NCBI GenBank assembly: GCA_026545765.1
Contig: JAIFAC010000291.1
Span: 1 to 64,000, forward strand
Source: Plantago major
Taxonomy: Eukaryota > Streptophyta > Magnoliopsida > Lamiales > Plantaginaceae
Reading direction: 5' to 3'
DNA length: 64,000 bases
This document shows positions 1 to 10,506 of the stretch, piece by piece (the first letter of the stretch is position 1; each line of letters begins with the position of its first letter). The position numbers and the translations under genes were made by a program. The notes under the pieces were generated by a model, which was not told the origin of the DNA, made no database searches, and worked only from the letters and a program-made list of their open reading frames with translations.

Positions 1-33
1 AACATAAAGGATAACCACAAAGGGTGGAACGTA

Positions 34-830
34 ATGAGACGAAGGCGAAGCGGTTCCGACAAAATGCAGCGACTATATTGTGAAGACACACCGCGTACCT
101 CGAGCATCTATCTTGAGAGGAGTGCGAGAGAAAATATGACTTTGAGAGGGCACTCATCCGGCAAACCAACTACCGCACCTTCTCCCGAGAACCCATTTGG
201 CTTAGATGCACTTTCTTAGGGAGTTCTACGGTGGTTGGGGTATCTGCCAGCTTCGATGGGCTCCACTGTGAATGTCGACGAAGGAAAAGTATTCCCTAAA
301 CGCCTGAGAGGACAAAGACTAAGTTAAGTTAGCTCTGTCCTTTACCGCTTCAAACTGACTTGAACGCGATGGGATGGGGTGGTCTGATAAGTTTATGTAG
401 TACTTCCTTTGAAGACATCCCAGGCACGAAGAGCCAAATCCAAAACTTGACCAATTCTCGGAGAAACTTTCCTGAGCTTGGGAAGATATAATTTGCCGAT
501 AAATACCCTATAAATGCACTCTTATGTGACATTTGAGCATGAGTCAACAATTTCTACAAGGAATTGACTCGTGATTAGTCGGGCACTCATTGATGGGCAT
601 GTCAGAAACTTCGAACGTACTTTGCCAAGGAGGATTTACAGATTAATGTGCGACAACATAGCTGAAAACTCCATGCTAGAAAGAGACGAGGAAAAAGGAG
701 AATGCGATCGGGAAGCAATCTCAATCGAGAAGCTTATACTATATGCGAGCGCCGACAATCGACCCGATCATTGATGATCAATCGTCCCGCCAGAAGCGAT
801 TGGACTAACCCCTAATGTCAATACCGATGG
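34..830 (+). pseudogene. gag remnant of element B (left arm)
   Basis: Capsid-like Gag debris in several frames. The pieces RTSSIYLERSARE, FEDIPGTKSQIQNLTN and NNFYKELT follow the order of plant Athila Gag (a 'LKGTHL..HFYGNPTEDP'-type N part, a capsid core, then a 'QQFYKGL'-type segment). The right-hand B copy has the equivalent SSIYLERIVREYDLKGTHL at about 29,340. Gag would form the cytoplasmic virus-like particle. Multiple stops and frameshifts make this copy dead. The assignment rests on alignment by eye to the right copy and on family knowledge. Confidence 0.55.
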
Positions 831-1284
831 AAGAGCATCAAATTTCCACACTTTGCACCGAAGCTATGCATGGCCTTTGAAGAGAAGAAAATAGAGCTTC
901 TTAATGAAAGAGATGATGAGAATGGAGAATGATAACTATAAGGAAACGAGGAAGGCCCATTACGTGGGGTTTGGAACCACATTACGAGGGCGGAGAGAGA
1001 TTAGCGCCAAGGAAGTTGGAGGAACGTCCTTCAACAAAATGAAAGAACATACATATGAGGTTAGATGGGATATGAATGAGCTACTTTACAACGGTAGGAA
1101 AGATCTAAATTTTATCATGAATTTGGTCGAATGAGGAGTCAGACGAAGGATCGACCTAGATTTGGTGATCATGCGAAATCGAGTTAGGAGGGATGAGATG
1201 ATCACGAGAAGAGAAGAAATAGAGCGAATCTTTCAGGAGTAAGCTCTAGTGAAGATCAGGACCCACCCAACAAGTTGAGTCATC

Positions 1285-1345
1285 AATAACACAGGGTCGA
1301 GCTATAAGACCTAAAACAAAGCGCCTGTAGGAGGGCTGACCCGAA
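1285..1345 (+). other. post-pol conserved stretch (element B)
   Basis: The stretch around 'gacctaaaacaaagcgcctg' resembles the conserved sequence just downstream of pol in plant gypsy elements, the codons for a '(D)LKQAL(x)GRQP' tail. The same stretch occurs at about 27,440-27,500 (-), 6120-6165 (+) and 11,590-11,640 (-). Here it follows the gag/protease region directly, which marks where RT, RNase H and integrase would be expected but are absent. Confidence 0.5.
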
Positions 1346-1716
1346 GATCCGTTTAATTTTCTTACTTGCCCATTTTTTAATTTTCCATTTTCTTCTCGTT
1401 TTAGTGCCCAAATTATTTTGAAAAAACTTTTCAAATCTTTCAAAATTTCTTATTCATTATGTTTGCCTTTTGAGAAAAAAGCGAAAAAACGAAAAGAATC
1501 GAAAAATCTGAAACTTGAGCATGTGAAAAGGGAGGTTAGGCGAAGCTGACCTCTCTGTGACAGTCGACCCGCGTTAGGCTATTCGACTCTTTTCCCCCCT
1601 TTATGAACCCCAAATCAATTTCCTCTTCCACTTCATTTCTCTTCCAAAATCTTCACTTGTTCTATAATTCTATCACCCCATTGCATTTTTAGCTTGCCAT
1701 CCTTCATCAACATCAA

Positions 1717-1912
1717 GTAAGTGATCTTTACTCACTATTATCTTCATTACATCTTCAATTCAATATTTATATCTTTCAACTCTTTGCTTGCACTTTCTTC
1801 TTGCTTCTTGAGTGCTATGCAATTATATTAGCTTCAATTGATTGATTTGTTGATGTTTGAGATATGTGGATACATGCTTACTTTAGTATTCACCATATTA
1901 ACACTTACTACG
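1717..1912 (+). promoter_or_regulatory. 5' splice donor and partial leader intron of env-like gene (B, left)
   Basis: A consensus donor (catcaa|gtaagtgatc) lies at 1717, after a CT-rich leader (about 1600-1710) and a TATA-like 'ctttatgaacccc' (about 1599-1611). The same donor occurs in the right B copy at 27,121 (-). The intron runs off the break at about 1912, so no acceptor is left here. Confidence 0.5.
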
Positions 1913-2665
1913 CCAAGAATCGCACTCTGCGACCTCTGAGGACATGGCCTCCTCTGACCTGTGGACCTGATTGGTGTCTGATTGCTCCGGGCCATTTTAC
2001 GTGGATGAAGAATGGCTGACCAAGCATGAAATTTCAAGTATAAATAAGACCTCGGGGTCTCATAATTCTACACTCATCATGACTCTCACGAGAGAGAACA
2101 GGTCCTGGGAAGTGAAACCCCAAAACCGGTGGCGGTGGCACCGGAATGAGAGGAAACCACAAGCACGAAGACATCGTGAGACTAAGTTTACTTCTTTTTT
2201 TCTTTCTTGTTTTGATTTCTGTCTTAGAATACTATGGTAGCTCACTTTCTCTCTGTAAGCGAACCACTATAACTTTGCTTTTACTGCACTTCTTTATATC
2301 TTGTGATATATTAATGGAATAGTTATTAGGCGTAAATTGTGGTTATACAACTCTATACATCCTTAGGTGTGATGTTCTATTGAGTAACATAGTAGTTTCA
2401 TTGAGCGAGTAGGGCACTCATGCCATCGTAAGCGCCTCACCACCATAGTATTATGCGAAATTTGTCGTTAGAGGTAATCAGCGTAGGAGTTTTGCTAAGG
2501 AAGTTAGGAGTAGCATAAAGGAGGTCGGGGATCCTTACACCTTTCCTTCATCGATTACATCTCATCAAATTAAGGTTTACTTCTTGATTCAATCAATCTG
2601 TCTCAATCATTACATTTGCTACGTACAATTTAATTACGATATTTGCTTGTTCCTATGCTAAGTGT
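1913..2665 (+). repeat. B-family LTR fragment (left arm)
   Basis: Partial LTR of family B, truncated at its 5' end and ended on the right by the LTR of element C. It aligns through most of its length with 31,870-32,740 (+) and 22,453-23,260 (-). It keeps a TATA box (tataaata, 2039-2046) and, just downstream, the AGACC/GGTCT hairpin at 2047-2060. The last B bases before C are 'ctaagtgt', the same position at which C joins B in the right arm. Confidence 0.75.
2047..2060 (+). promoter_or_regulatory. hairpin just downstream of LTR TATA box (B, left)
   Basis: AGACC-tcgg-GGTCT begins directly after the TATA box. The same perfect 5-bp stem with different loops occurs at 23,051-23,064, 30,214-30,226 and 32,111-32,125 in the other B LTRs. 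It probably lies at or near the start of the transcript. Confidence 0.5.
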
Positions 2666-4060
2666 CGATGAGTCGGTTTTACCCGTCTCATTTAGTCTTT
2701 AAATCTTTTGTCATCTTTGAGTATAGTTTTATAAGTTTTCCTGAGTATTTTTACTTGTTTTGTTCTTTGTGTGTTTTGAAGGTATTTGGCTAAACCGCTA
2801 ATTGAAGTCAAAATGGCGTATTTTACGCATCTACGAGATATGGGTTCAATACTTTATGGATTCTAGAAGTGGGCAGAATGCCAAAACACCAAGAATCGAG
2901 TTAAAAGGAGCAAAAGGTGCATAAAGGAGAGGAAAGAAAGCAGTCATTTGGAAGAAGCAGCGGCGCGATTATCAAAGCCCCGGCATCGCCAACTCTGTTT
3001 CCTCAACGCTCCAATGGCGGCGCATTTTCAAGCAACTTGCTTGATTTCTTCGTTCGCCGTTTTCTGCGATTTGATTCCTAATTAGCGGAGTTTTTCTCCT
3101 TTCTATTAGTTAGAACAAGACGAATTACATTCATTATTCATTCTATTGTCAAGAACACACTTTGCTCTAGAGCTGACCTAGTTTCAAAGCAATTACCCGA
3201 TTTGAGGTAATTGACCGTTTTCTCTTAATCCGACGATTGACATTGATTGGGAGATTATCTACATTTTAGCATCGATTTGTTCTCGTTCTTCAATTTCTAC
3301 CTAGGGTTTGTGACAAGGAAGGTAAAATTGTATCAATCCTCTCGAATCTTTGTTTTGTGCTTGAGATTATGTTTATCGCTAGTATGATTATGCTTTTCGC
3401 TTGTCATGGTAGCTAAATACCCCATTATGGGGTGGTGATTTAATGCATGCTAGCTAGGGTTTGTGTGATTTGAAGTGCATCGGGATTTGATTACTTGTGC
3501 CTTTTAGATTAATCACTATTCCTGCTATCACGTTTGATGATCTTCTAGACAAAATCACTGTTAGATTAGGCATTTAAGCCTTGCAAACCAAAATGTCTTT
3601 CGTCTTGCTTGATCTAACGATTAGTTGCAAGCGGTGATAGTTGGTTAGTCGAATTGATTGTAGCCTAGTGAAAGCTGGCCTTCACTAGTGCTATTTTTTT
3701 AACTCAAAGCTTGACAACTTGCGTAGTCAATCCCGTGAATCACATGTATCCTGCTTCAGCTAGCTTGTTGACGTTACCACTTAATAATTTTCTCCCATTC
3801 ATATTTAAATCTCGCTAGTGTTAAATCGGTTTCTAGTATTTGCAAGTAGTTGTTTACTTTAGTTTATCATCTCGCTGCCGAAGAAAACAAACCTTTCATG
3901 CTTTTCATATTGTTACTTTTATTCGTAAACTGAAGCTTAGCCTAGTTAAGTCCCTAGAGACCGACCTAAGGTTAACTTCACTACACTCTGATTTTAAGTA
4001 GTGTGAGCCTTAGCTCTTGGCTAAATAAACAAATATTAAAACTTTGATATTGACACATCA
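2666..4060 (+). repeat. 5' LTR of element C, left copy
   Basis: 1,395-bp LTR from 'cgatgagtcgg' to 'gacacatca', matching the inverted 1,407-bp LTR at 21,046-22,452. It is nested in a B LTR. The palindromic box region (about 2955-3030) is degenerate, and the two central boxes seen at 22,055-22,091 are reduced to one, as if one box had been lost by slippage or recombination. Confidence 0.8.
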
Positions 4061-4065
4061 AGTTT

Positions 4066-4084
4066 TCGGTACCGCTGCCGGGGA
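4066..4084 (+). other. primer binding site of element C (left)
   Basis: 'tcggtaccgctgccgggga' follows the LTR end by about 5 nt. It resembles the tRNA-Asp-complementary PBS typical of plant Athila/Tat elements, with mismatches. The right C copy has lost this site by a deletion of about 46-48 bp. Confidence 0.65.
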
Positions 4085-4313
4085 CTTAACTCCTTTGTTA
4101 AGTTTACAAATTCTTGTGACAATAATTTTACTTTCTGTATTTTTAATTCACTGTTTTTCTATTCTCTGTGTCTAAAGCATCCCTTTTAGGTAGTGCAGAA
4201 CGGATGAAGAGGTCTTGATTCACCTATTGCACCGTTTATTAGCGATATCGATAGGCATTACGATGGCGTGAAGGATCGGAAGCGATAAGTGCACCATTTC
4301 GTGACATATCGAA

Positions 4314-5365
4314 ATGGATAACGAACCACCACCTTCCATGGCTATCTTCGCACCACCTCTCGGGCAACCACCGCTAACATTATCGTCCTAGACAATATGA
4401 GGAACTTTGATATTAAGGGCCATCTTATGGCCCTACTTCAAGAGAAGGAAGAATGAGGATGTCATGGGATTTCTATTAGATTTGGAGGCTGTTCATTGGG
4501 GCCTAGCTAAGGGTGAGGTGTTATTGATAATGATCTAAGGATGAAGGTTTTCCCAGTTTGAATGACAAGGCGGATGTGGATGAATGGCTTGGGCGAAGGA
4601 AGCCTAACCACATGGCCTCAGTATGATTGCATTCATGCGAGTATTACCCCAATCTAAAACCTGCGATTTGCAGCGAGAGAGGTGAAGCCAATGCCACTGT
4701 AATGACAAAGGATAGGGATCGAGGCGGAGATTGCGGTAACCAATGAAATCAAGCAACTTAAGGCACATGCCTTTGACGGCCCATTATCTCTGAAGTTTGT
4801 GGAGTGCAGAATCACAGACCGAGCTAATATGCGGTCTAATCTAGCCATAGAAAGGAAGCATCCAAGCGGATGCACCAAGAGGAGGTATCTTGGGTCAGAG
4901 GACTAGATGGGAAACGATTCTTGGCAAAAAGGAACAACTTTAATGCCAGCGAGGAGGTGCCGAAACCTCCACCAATCGGTTTAATCGGCGGGTGATAGAT
5001 CCCTATTGAGCTGCATAATGATAAGCGCGTGCGAGAACCCAACTTTCAAGAGTTACAGAGGTCCACAAAGGTACATTGGATTAGTGGTGATTTTAGGAGC
5101 TTCATGAACGAGTCGAGAGAGTTTATCGCCAAAGACAAGGTATACCACCAGTCCCGACTTCCGTATTGGGAAGGCGGAGAAGGACAACGACAAGATCCAG
5201 CGTTCTTGACTACTTGAGAAGAACCAGGAGAGGCAGAAAGGAAAATTCCCTAGTGCCCCTGATAAGGTAGTGGCGATCAAGGTTATAATAGAAACTCCGG
5301 TTGAGGTGACTGTTTCGGGAAATGAGACCCGTGTTGAGGTTTCAAAGCAGTTGTGCAACTTGTAG
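4314..5365 (+). pseudogene. gag of element C (left copy)
   Basis: Gag-derived sequence with many stops. Recognisable parts are a start region near MDNEPPPSMAIFAPPLGQPP, a capsid piece (an FPxSLNDKAxxW-like signal at about 4545-4600 with shifts), KSLAIERKH-like and EIKQLKAHAF stretches (about 4740-4860), and a hydrophilic tail ending near VEVSKQLCNL. A CCHC zinc knuckle cannot be made out; only a C-x2-C near 5355 is visible. The right copy on the - strand (12,360-13,380 and 20,541-20,960) has the same order. Not translatable as it stands. Confidence 0.6.
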
Positions 5366-5559
5366 GTGTGCATCATTTGTTCCGATTGCTAGAAGCGGCG
5401 ATGGAAGAGGTGATAACCCGGTGAATTACGGTGATGAGTTGACTTCCGAGCAAGAGGAGATACATGTATTGTGGATCGGGATCTCATTTTTGCGGATGAG
5501 GATTACGTGGTATGGTGAGCACTCGAGGTAGGATCGGTTGCATTACGGCGAGCAAGAAG

Positions 5560-5900
5560 AGGGCACGGAGGTGGAGCAGTACCCCTAGGTAAGAAGAGCT
5601 TTAATATTGTAGTGGGGATGGGTACCTCGAAGGTCATACGAACCATGGATCAGACTACCGTTAGCACTATTCCATATAGCCTCTTCAAAGGATGTAGTTT
5701 CACGAGGCGGAGGAGATGAAAGCTTCGTATATTGATGGTGATGGGTGCATAGGAGGCTGTTAATTTGCAAAGGATGTTGTAGTCAGTGGATGGGGAGGCG
5801 ATCCTCACCGATTTTGTTGTCTTGAAAGAGCGTTAGAAGAAACGGAAGAAAGCACCGTCTGATCTTACTTGGGTGGCCATTTTACTGGCCTCTAAAATGG
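5560..5900 (+). pseudogene. retroviral-type aspartic protease of element C (left copy)
   Basis: Protease region with the segment TVSTIPYSLFKG (about 5655-5690), which aligns with DIGATVNTIPYKF in the right copy. In this copy the catalytic D-x-G triad is replaced by MDQTT, so the enzyme would be inactive. Downstream, TDFVVLKER and WVAILLASKMDINVF correspond to the flap and 'ILGRPFLA' segments of Athila proteases. The enzyme would normally cut the Gag-Pol polyprotein. Frameshifted. Confidence 0.65.
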
Positions 5901-6275
5901 ACATTAATGTGTTTAGGCGCTAGCGACTTATGAGGTCAATGGTCGTGGGAATAGTGAAGGCATTGGACTACCTCCAAGTTTTATTCGGAAGGAGTGATAC
6001 TGCGGGTTTCGTGGGACCTCTCTATGTATTCTCTCAGGAATAGAACAAAAGAAGTGCAAGCAAGGGGAAGTCTAGTACCGAGTATCGTGCCAACTCGAGT
6101 GCGAAAGTCAAGCTAGAGACTTGAAACAAGCGCTTTCAGAAGCTGACCCGCTTAACACTTTTAGATAGCTCGCATTGCATTCACGTTTTTCTCTCATTAA
6201 GTAGTTGCATTCATGTTCATTCCTTCTTTTATTTAAAAATAAAAACTGAAAATTAAAAAAAAAAATCGGAAAGTA

Positions 6276-6380
6276 GTAATGGCGAGCGGCCGATTAACCC
6301 AACTAGTTGATCGATTAGCGAAACTAAATGGCGTCGCCGATTAAACTGGCGACGCCAGTTCCTTTCTTTTTAAACCCTCC
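6276..6380 (+). promoter_or_regulatory. internal promoter of C (left): palindromic boxes plus TATA-like site
   Basis: Boxes related to ACTGGCGnCGCCAGT lie at about 6280, 6329-6339 and 6345-6360 (tggcgtcgccg; aaactggcgacgccagtt). They are followed by a TATA-like 'tttttaaa' at 6367-6374 and a CT-rich leader (about 6375-6440). The same box type is clustered in this element's LTR (22,055-22,154 in the right copy). Inferred to drive the env-like transcript. Confidence 0.5.
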
Positions 6381-6583
6381 GTTCTTTTCTCTCCTCTTCA
6401 CTTCTCCTTCTTCGTTTTTTCTCTCCTCTCTTCCTCCATAACCAAAAAAGCTTGCAAAAATCTCCATTCTCCCTTTTTCTTCTCCATTCTTCGAGCTCCA
6501 CCTCACACCTCGAAGATTGCATCATCTAGGACATGTTTTTTGCATCAAAAACTCATATCATCCATTCATTATCCGAATTCAAG

Positions 6584-7053
6584 GTAAAATCTCAAGAACC
6601 CTAACTTTTGCAATTTGGGGATTTTCGATTTTTGGCTGAAATTGAGCTTTCTTATGATATTATCTTAGTACTTGTTGATCATTGAGCATGTTCTAAGTAG
6701 TAATTGTTACCAATTTTGTCGATTCCCATGCTATTTGCGATTTGTGAATTGGGTATGATAGTTGGATTGTGTTGGTCGATTTGAAATTTGGTTTGAGTAT
6801 TCTAGTAGTAAGGTTCACTTATTCTAAGTGCTTTTGAGCTGACTATGGAATCGTTTTGGTTACTCTTACCATTACGTTGTAGTAGCTAGGCTACTGTTTC
6901 TCTCCCTATTTTGCTAACGTTGAGTTGAGATGTTCTAGCACTATGGTTTATACTATTATCGCATATGCTCAGGCCTGAATTATTGTCACTAACGCGTAGT
7001 CCACTTACCTGCCACTCTCTTTGTTGCGGTTTCCTCTGTTTTTTTATCTTCAG
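6584..7053 (+). other. leader intron of env-like gene, element C (left)
   Basis: 470-nt predicted intron: donor 'gaattcaag|gtaaaatc' at 6584, and a pyrimidine-rich acceptor 'tttttttatcttcag|ataac' ending at 7053. The first ATG is at 7062. The same donor and acceptor occur inverted at 11,142 and 10,507, and an equivalent intron sits in element D (17,153-17,509). Inferred from sequence; no transcript evidence. Confidence 0.6.
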
Positions 7054-7061
7054 ATAACTAT

Positions 7062-7776
7062 ATGCGCATACTAAGGAAGCATACGCCGGAGATTGGATCA
7101 TCCTCTGAGGCCCTTATAAACCTTCCAAGGTTGCTCTTGATTACAGACGAGTTTAAGCTAAATAAAAAGCTTTTGGCGCGAAATCGATGGGGCGAAAATG
7201 CCGAGCAGGGACCACCGTTGAATTATGCGACGTCTAGCATCTGAGGTTCGGTGAATAGGAATTACCTAGAATACAACGAGACTTGTTCCGAGAGTTCTCG
7301 TCAACTTTGAGTTTGCGGATGAGCACGAGGTCACGTCGCGGGGTAAAGTTGTATTCAGCCGATTACCATCTCGAATTCCTCTGAGTGCCTATTCAGTCCC
7401 GACGACCAAGATGAATTCGAGCACATTACAAACCGTTTGAACCCATTCGACATGCTTTTCTTACGACCCATGACTATTCTGAGCTCCCCAGGGAAACTCG
7501 ATGGAAGATTCATCGGGCAGACTTGAAGAGAAGGGCTAGGGTTCTTTGGAAATGGTTTGTTACTCTGTCTACACCAGCAAGAATGATGAGTATGTTAGAG
7601 GACACGAGGCCCGGACTATGCATGCAATCCTATCTAACCCATCACGAATGGTAGACCTTGGAGCGATCCTCTACGATGAATTCTTAGCAGGAGAGTCAAT
7701 AATTTGGATGCCTAATTTTTCCTTGCATGATCACTACTATGCGAGAAGCCGTTCGGTCGCATCTCGGATGGCATGG
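7062..7776 (+). pseudogene. env-like ('putative plant transposon') gene of element C, left copy, 5' part
   Basis: Begins at the first ATG after the intron (MRILRKHTPEIGSSSEAL). About 700 nt align inverted with 9788-10,500 of the right copy. Recognisable pieces read in changing frames and include the MPNFSLHDH segment near 7710. In Athila/Calypso-type elements the ORF between pol and the 3' LTR is called env-like; its function is unproven. The gene is cut at 7776, where the sequence jumps into an inverted LTR. Confidence 0.55.
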
Positions 7777-7993
7777 TCCACTTCTAGCATCCATACGAGC
7801 ATTGGAACTCCATATCTAAATAGATGCATGTAAAATCGCCATTTGCCTTCAATTAGCGGTTTATAAATACCTTCAAAACACACAAAGAACAAAACAAGTA
7901 AAAATACTCTTGTTAAAATTATATAACAATACTCCAGGATTACAAATAGACGGTAAAAAATACAAATTGAGAATGTATAAAATCGAATCATCA
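7777..7993 (-). repeat. truncated 3' LTR of element C, right copy
   Basis: On the - strand this begins TGATGATTCG at 7993, directly after the PPT, and matches about the first 205 bp of the C LTR (compare 2666-2880). It ends at 7777, where the inverted left copy begins. Confidence 0.75.
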
Positions 7994-8015
7994 AACTCCC
8001 CAAACCTAACTCTTG
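7994..8015 (-). other. polypurine tract of element C (right)
   Basis: On the - strand 'gagttaggtttggggagtt' abuts the LTR start. Elements D (14,628 onward) and E (about 63,130-63,145) have matching PPTs at the same place. Confidence 0.65.
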
Positions 8016-9280
8016 CTTGTCCTCATGCAACAGACTCTCTAAAAAACCTAGAAAAAGGAAAAAACACATAGACACAAAATAAAGTCTAGCTCCCAAGCTA
8101 CCGAGTCTCTGATTGCACATAATAAGCCAGAAATCTGAAGCTTTGACATCACACTGACATTCACAGAATAACATGCACAAGTTCAAAAAGTTCATTTCCA
8201 AAGTAAATAGAACTTAAGTCTAACACAGTAGTCCCTCACAAGTGGATCCTATGCATCTATTCTCTCACACTCCTGGAAGTGTCCAGTAGGGTTAATCACT
8301 CAATAATATAAAGAGATAAAGAAGGTGACTTGGGTCACAAAGATGCCTCAAATACCTGCAATGTACTCAATCAGTTAAGTCGGAAGGACTTTTCATAGCT
8401 CTGTAACAATCATGAAGCTCTCGGAAAAGGTCGTTCTCTCTTTTTCCAATATTTTTTTTTTGCATACTCTTTTTTTGCAGTCTTATATATGACCCATTTT
8501 CTTATATATTTTTTTGTCTCAATTTTTTGGTAGTGTCTATTTTGCGAAAGTCCACACTTTTATGCGTCTTTGGTTTGGTGTACCGCCATCAACCCTCACG
8601 CATATAGCTTTTAAAGACCCACCTTATATAGGTAATGTCTGAAACGCATAACACCGACTAACGGTGGTAACTAGTACCATAGATCCACCGAGACTTATTT
8701 TATATTTTTGAGAGAAAAAACGAACAGTCTTTATCAATACAAGTAGGCACATAAACCTCCTCCCCAAACTGTTCTTGGGCGGTTTGGCATAATAATAAGA
8801 ATGTAAAACATGCCGTTCGTCATACTTAACACCACAGTACACATGAGAATGATGAGGCATAAACAAGGGAGTTGCTCTTCAGAAATCACCAAGAACTAAA
8901 TTGCGGTATAAATATTTCATTTTTCGGCTACTAAGCATGCTCCACGAGCTTTTGGACTCTGATTAGAAACACTTTCTATTCTGGGAGAAAGCGAACTTAG
9001 CAAACTTATAACATACAAGCTGCTAATAGTCAGATTAATCAAAACTCGAGCATTTAACGGAGTTTAGTACATGTAATTTCGACTTGGGAGTAAGACTTAG
9101 ACTTGCCATAACAGAACAGACTAGAATAAGAAATATAAAACAAAGTATGAAATACAGAGAAACAGAAAAAAGGTAGTACCAAGCGACCCCTCCCCAAACC
9201 TAGACTAGAGATGGTCTCCAACGAATAGGCTAACAAGAAAAAAGAAGCGGAAAAAGGTACTACTTGGAAAAATGAAAGAG
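8016..9280 (-). other. 3' untranslated region of element C (right)
   Basis: About 1.25 kb of noncoding sequence between the env-like stop (9281) and the PPT. It includes the conserved GTCTC...GAGAC block (8516-8694). Around 8200-8400 it also matches element E's 3' UTR (62,744-62,940) in inverted orientation, so 3' UTR conservation extends beyond the block. No ORF here looks real. Confidence 0.6.
8516..8694 (-). ncRNA. conserved 3' noncoding block (copy in C)
   Basis: 179-nt copy of a block found five times in this window. It is bounded by complementary GTCTC and GAGAC and contains 'gtgagggttgatgg' and 'gacactaccaaaa'-like cores in the sense of the element. It ends 523 nt before the LTR. Likely a structured RNA element within the genomic transcript; its role is unknown. 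Confidence 0.45.
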
Positions 9281-10500
9281 CTACTCATCTCCATCGACCT
9301 CCTCTCTCTTGGTGGGAATATCCACTGTGGTTGCCATCCTGCATGTCATCATGCCAGCTTCATATCTGGTGCCATCCTGCATGTACGCATCTCATCATTT
9401 GCGGTCCACAGTGAAAATGTATGTCTTTGATCATAATAAGCAGCGAAGGGAAGCACGCATAATCTCGGGATCGGTAGCTAGATGAGTGTCTGCTTTTGCA
9501 AAGCGGCATTTGACTCTATATAGCTCTCTGTTGTGCGACTATAATGTCCAGGATACCCAGTCTTGTGTCTCATATCTCGTAAAACGACTATCAAGATAGC
9601 ACTGTAGACTCTGGAAATCAAATATACCTGCATCCTGTGATGATGTACCATTCTTTGGATGCGTGGGACTACCGAATGTGCTGGAGGTGTAGAAACTTGT
9701 ACCGATGCACATCGTTCAATCTTCTCCTTGAGAGCTTTATAAGCCTTTTCGTAAGCCACTCGCGTTCTCTGAGGAGTGGGGTATCTGCGACCATGCCATT
9801 CGAGATCGCCCCTGAATGCGGCTTCCTTACATAGCGGTGATCATGCAAGGAAAAATTAGGCATCGACCTTATTGACTCTCTGTGCGAATTAAATGTGAGG
9901 ATCTCTCGAGGTCTACCATTCGTGATGGGTTAAACAGATTGCATGCATAGTTAAGACCTCGTGTCCTCTAACATACTCATCATTCTTCTTTGGGGTGAAA
10001 GTAACAAACCATTTACAAATCACCTAGCCCTTCTCTTCAAGTCGCCTATGAATCTTCCATTGACCTACCGGGAACTCAACATAGTCATGGGTCATTATGG
10101 CGACGATTGTCATGAATGGGTTCAAGCGGTTTGTAATGTGCTCGAATGCATCTTGGTCGTCGGGACACGGAATAGGCACTTGTAGGAATTACGAGATGGC
10201 TAAATTGAATAAACCTCTTTACCCGTCGTGAACCACATGCTCATCCGCATCCTCAAAGTTTCAAGTCCTTGTCGTACTAGGTAATTCCTATTCACCCCAA
10301 ACCGGTCATTGTATGCTGGGCAATAGTACAATTGAACGTGTGGTCCCGTTCGAGCATTTTCCCCGATGGATTTCGCTCGGCGAAAAGGCTCTTTTATTTA
10401 GCTTAAACTCATGCGTAATCGAACAACCTTGGAAGGCTTATAAGCGGCTCTGGGATGATCCGGTCTCGTCGTGGCGTTTCCGCCTCTAGCGTGCAAACAT
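9281..10500 (-). pseudogene. env-like gene of element C, right copy
   Basis: Runs from the ATG at 10,500 (after the intron acceptor) to a TAG at 9281, about 1.2 kb or some 400 codons, close to the usual size of Athila/Calypso env-like ORFs. Frames change repeatedly. Pieces include MPNFSLHDHRYV (about 9825-9863), MAYEKAYKALKEKIERCASVQV (about 9690-9759) and a C-terminal TTVDIPTKREEVDGDE. No signal peptide or membrane segment is convincing. The N part matches 7062-7776 inverted. Function unknown; called env-like from position and family resemblance. Confidence 0.55.
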
Positions 10501-10506
10501 AGTTAT

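Larger units (their letters stand above)
1..1912 (+). mobile_element. Athila-like element B, internal fragment (left arm)
   Basis: Broken internal part of a Ty3/gypsy Athila-like element on the + strand. It holds gag remnants (about 34-830), an unassigned stretch (about 830-1240), a post-pol motif (about 1290-1345) and the leader of an env-like gene with a splice donor at 1717. The order and sequence match the B element on the - strand at about 26,930-29,420. No reverse transcriptase or integrase motif is present. The fragment stops at about 1912, where the sequence jumps into the middle of a B-type LTR, so the env-like ORF, 3' UTR and LTR start present in the right copy (about 3.7 kb) are missing here. 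Its 5' end lies outside the window. Confidence 0.7.
2666..7776 (+). mobile_element. Athila-like element C, left copy (truncated)
   Basis: A + strand element: 5' LTR 2666-4060, tRNA-Asp-type PBS, gag, protease, post-pol motif, env-leader intron and the first part of the env-like gene. It is cut at 7776 and joined head-on to the 3' LTR of the right C copy. No RT, RNase H or integrase is seen between the protease (about 5.85 kb) and the env leader (about 6.27 kb). It contains the empty site (acatg, 4610-4614) that element D occupies in the right copy. Confidence 0.75.

Noticed and set aside
5053..5376. 107-codon open frame opposite C's gag
   Set aside because: Antisense shadow of gag; not conserved in the right copy.
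7737..8201. 154-codon open frame on the - strand
   Set aside because: It runs across the end of C's 3' UTR, the PPT and the start of the LTR, has Cys/Phe/Leu-rich low-complexity content, and is not kept in other C LTRs.
8451..8530. Possible terminator-like T-runs
   Set aside because: Poly-T here is part of an AT-rich plant retroelement 3' UTR; nothing suggests a bacterial or Pol III terminator.
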